Source: an uncultured Clostridia bacterium
GTDB taxonomy: Bacteria; Bacillota; Clostridia; Christensenellales; UBA1242
Assembly (NCBI GenBank): GCA_934749845.1
Contig: CAKVHQ010000026.1
Span: 1-8,527 of the forward strand
DNA length: 8,527 bases
Reading direction: 5' to 3'
The number at the start of each line of letters is the position of its first letter. The stretch's first letter is position 1. A program made the translations under genes and the position numbers. A model generated the notes under the pieces. The model worked only from the letters and a program-made list of their open reading frames with translations, was not told the DNA's origin and made no database searches. Shown here piece by piece: positions 7,453 to 8,527 of the stretch.

Positions 7453-7481
7453 TTTACTTTTGTCACATTTCGTGCTATTAT
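7453..7481 (+). promoter_or_regulatory. rightward promoter of the XRE/ImmA operon
   Basis: A -35-like TTTACT (7453-7458), a 17-bp spacer and -10 TATTAT (7476-7481). It is weaker than the leftward promoter. Operator O4 lies wholly inside the spacer, which suggests autorepression. Expected start is near 7488, leaving a very short leader before the ribosome binding site at 7492. Confidence 0.55.
7464..7474. promoter_or_regulatory. operator O4 (CAC-N5-GTG palindrome)
   Basis: CACATTTCGTG lies inside the spacer of the rightward promoter. It matches the other three sites at CAC and GTG, with a T-rich centre like O1 and O2. Confidence 0.6.
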
Positions 7482-7503
7482 AGTCATATATGGAGGTAAC
7501 AAA

Positions 7504-7833
7504 ATGGGTGATTTTCATAATATATTTAAGAATTTGAGAATACAGAATCATTACACGCAGGGACAGATGGCGGATCTGCTCGGCATTTCCCGAAGCGCTG
7601 TCAGTATGTATGAAACAGGGAACCGCGAACCAGATCTAGAGACACTTGAAAAGATTGCGAAGCTTTTCAACGTAGATATGAATTATCTTCTCGGCTCTTC
7701 AGTTACAGTAACATCCGATAACACAGAGCCATCATATGAAGATATTGAACAGATGATTGCCCGTGGCAGTCATGGTTTTTCTGCGGCGCAGAAGATGAAA
7801 CTCATTCAGCTGTTATCTGAAATCGACTTATAG
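7504..7833 (+). CDS. XRE-family helix-turn-helix repressor-like regulator
   Basis: 109 residues from ATG 7504, chosen because GGAGG (7492-7496) lies 7 nt upstream. The frame is open further upstream, but that part covers the promoter and operators and has no ribosome binding site. Residues 8-64 form a classic Cro/C1-type HTH: TQGQMADLLG (18-27), recognition helix SRSAVSMYETG (29-39), then REPDLETLEKIAKLFNVDMNYLLG. After a polar linker, a short C-terminal helical tail, IEQMIARGSHGFSAAQKMKLIQLL, resembles tails of clostridial XRE proteins paired with ImmA/IrrE proteases. It probably binds the CAC-N5-GTG sites, repressing the leftward phage-regulator/RHS promoter and its own (inference). The tail may be the contact or cleavage region for the downstream protease. 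No membrane segment is present. Confidence 0.93.
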   Translation: MGDFHNIFKNLRIQNHYTQGQMADLLGISRSAVSMYETGNREPDLETLEKIAKLFNVDMNYLLGSSVTVTSDNTEPSYEDIEQMIARGSHGFSAAQKMKLIQLLSEIDL

Positions 7834-7844
7834 GAGGCTTTGCT

Positions 7845-8527
7845 TTGGATTGTAACCAGATTCGTAAAGTGGCAGCTAATGCGCTGATTACCTGCAATAT
7901 CCATTCCTTTCCGATTGACTGCTTTGCTATTTTGAAGCAGTATGGTTTTCGTGTTTATTCCTATCTTGAGCTCCAAAAGAAGAAGCCGGAGCTCTACAAT
8001 CTATGTATTTCCTATTCTCAGGATGCATTTTGTATAAACAGTCTGAACTTAATTGCTTACAACAGCCAGAAATCAGCCAACCGGATTCGTTTTTCGCTGA
8101 TGCATGAACTTGGACATCATCTTTTAAGACACAGAAATGATCTTCCTTCCAATGAAGATGAAGCCAATTATTTTGCAAGTAATATTCTGGCTCCGCGCAT
8201 TGCCATGTATTATGCTCATCTGAAATCTGTAAATGAAGTAGGACAGTTCTTCAATCTTTCTTCTTCCGCCGCTTATTATGCTGCACAGGATTTTTCAGAA
8301 TGGTGTCAGGATGTCCGCCGGAATGGGATGCACTCCTATGATAAAGATTTATACCAGCATTTTTATAATCCTGACTATAAAGGGTTTGTCTATTCCATCC
8401 GCACCTGTGCATTCTGCGGCGCACGTGTTTATAACTGCCTTGATTTTGAAGCACACTGCTCTGGTGCGTGTAAACTGCCGGACGAACCGGTTCGCAAAAA
8501 GGCGCCTGCTTTTACACCACTTTCAGA
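7845..8527 (+). CDS. ImmA/IrrE-family metallopeptidase with Cys-rich C-terminus (partial, 3' end off window)
   Basis: 227 codons are visible. Start is TTG 7845: AGGAGG (7832-7837) overlaps the XRE stop codon with 7-nt spacing, the frame is closed by TGA at 7818-7820, and no ATG lies before the catalytic motif. The HEXXH zinc site is HELGH (87-91) within SLMHELGHHLLRH, followed by NEDEANYFASNILAP (103-117), whose acidic residue (E104 or E106) is the likely third ligand. A helical region with FFNLSSSAAYYAAQ follows, as is usual for the family. Unusually, a Cys/His cluster follows (C188-x2-C191, C198, H204, C205, C209), suggesting an added zinc-ribbon-like domain. ImmA/IrrE peptidases cleave cognate XRE repressors to induce ICEs, prophages or stress genes; the gene just upstream is the likely substrate. 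Cytoplasmic, no signal peptide. Confidence 0.92.
   Translation, partial: MDCNQIRKVAANALITCNIHSFPIDCFAILKQYGFRVYSYLELQKKKPELYNLCISYSQDAFCINSLNLIAYNSQKSANRIRFSLMHELGHHLLRHRNDLPSNEDEANYFASNILAPRIAMYYAHLKSVNEVGQFFNLSSSAAYYAAQDFSEWCQDVRRNGMHSYDKDLYQHFYNPDYKGFVYSIRTCAFCGARVYNCLDFEAHCSGACKLPDEPVRKKAPAFTPLS

Noticed and set aside
7460..7481. TTGTCA at 7460-7465 as the -35 of the rightward promoter
   Set aside because: It lies only 10 bp from the TATTAT -10; TTTACT at 7453-7458 gives the proper 17-bp spacer.
7366..7503. Longer N-terminus for the XRE protein, starting at ATG 7366
   Set aside because: The extension would cover both promoters and three of the four operators, has no ribosome binding site and reads as hydrophobic noise; ATG 7504 has GGAGG at ideal spacing and begins a normal HTH protein.
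8100..8108. ATG at 8100 as start of the metallopeptidase
   Set aside because: It falls directly before HELGH and would remove the whole N-terminal part of the fold; TTG 7845 has a strong ribosome binding site.
7927..8454. Minus-strand frames of 83 and 67 codons opposite the protease gene
   Set aside because: They lie antisense to the HEXXH peptidase frame and have no ribosome binding site or recognisable features.

Overview
The window looks like a mobile or accessory locus of a gut-type Firmicute, most likely Lachnospiraceae or a related Clostridia. The signs are strong AGGAGG-type ribosome binding sites, moderately AT-rich coding style, a giant Gram-positive RHS/YD-repeat protein with DNRLRE-like and ricin-type lectin domains, and an XRE plus ImmA/IrrE regulator pair of the kind found in ICEs and prophages. 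Family assignments are from memory of these families; no search was run.

Layout. Positions 1-6840 (minus strand) are one uninterrupted reading frame of 2280 codons. It encodes the N-terminal and central part of a polymorphic-toxin-type RHS protein and leaves the window on the left inside the RHS core, so the variable C-terminal (probable toxin) tip and any immunity gene lie outside. Positions 6841-6999 are a leader/promoter region with a one-helical-turn direct repeat, a -10 element and a tandem 10-bp repeat reaching into the ribosome binding site. Positions 7000-7329 (minus strand) hold a 109-residue phage-type protein resembling small ArpU-like late regulators. Positions 7330-7503 are a divergent control region with a near-consensus leftward promoter, a weaker rightward promoter and four CAC-N5-GTG palindromes. 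Positions 7504-7833 (plus strand) encode an XRE-family repressor-like protein, followed closely by an ImmA/IrrE-type metalloprotease gene from 7845 that starts at TTG and leaves the window on the right.

How it may work (inference). The arrangement resembles the lysis-lysogeny or ICE switch: an XRE repressor acting at the palindromes, relieved by proteolysis by its ImmA/IrrE partner, would free the strong leftward promoter. Its first product, the phage-like regulator, could then act on the direct-repeat promoter just downstream of its own gene and drive the RHS gene. In a phage that second step would turn on late packaging genes; here the gene in that slot is a 250-kDa-class RHS protein. A two-step, stress-inducible, phage-derived switch controlling an RHS toxin is the most interesting hypothesis in the window.
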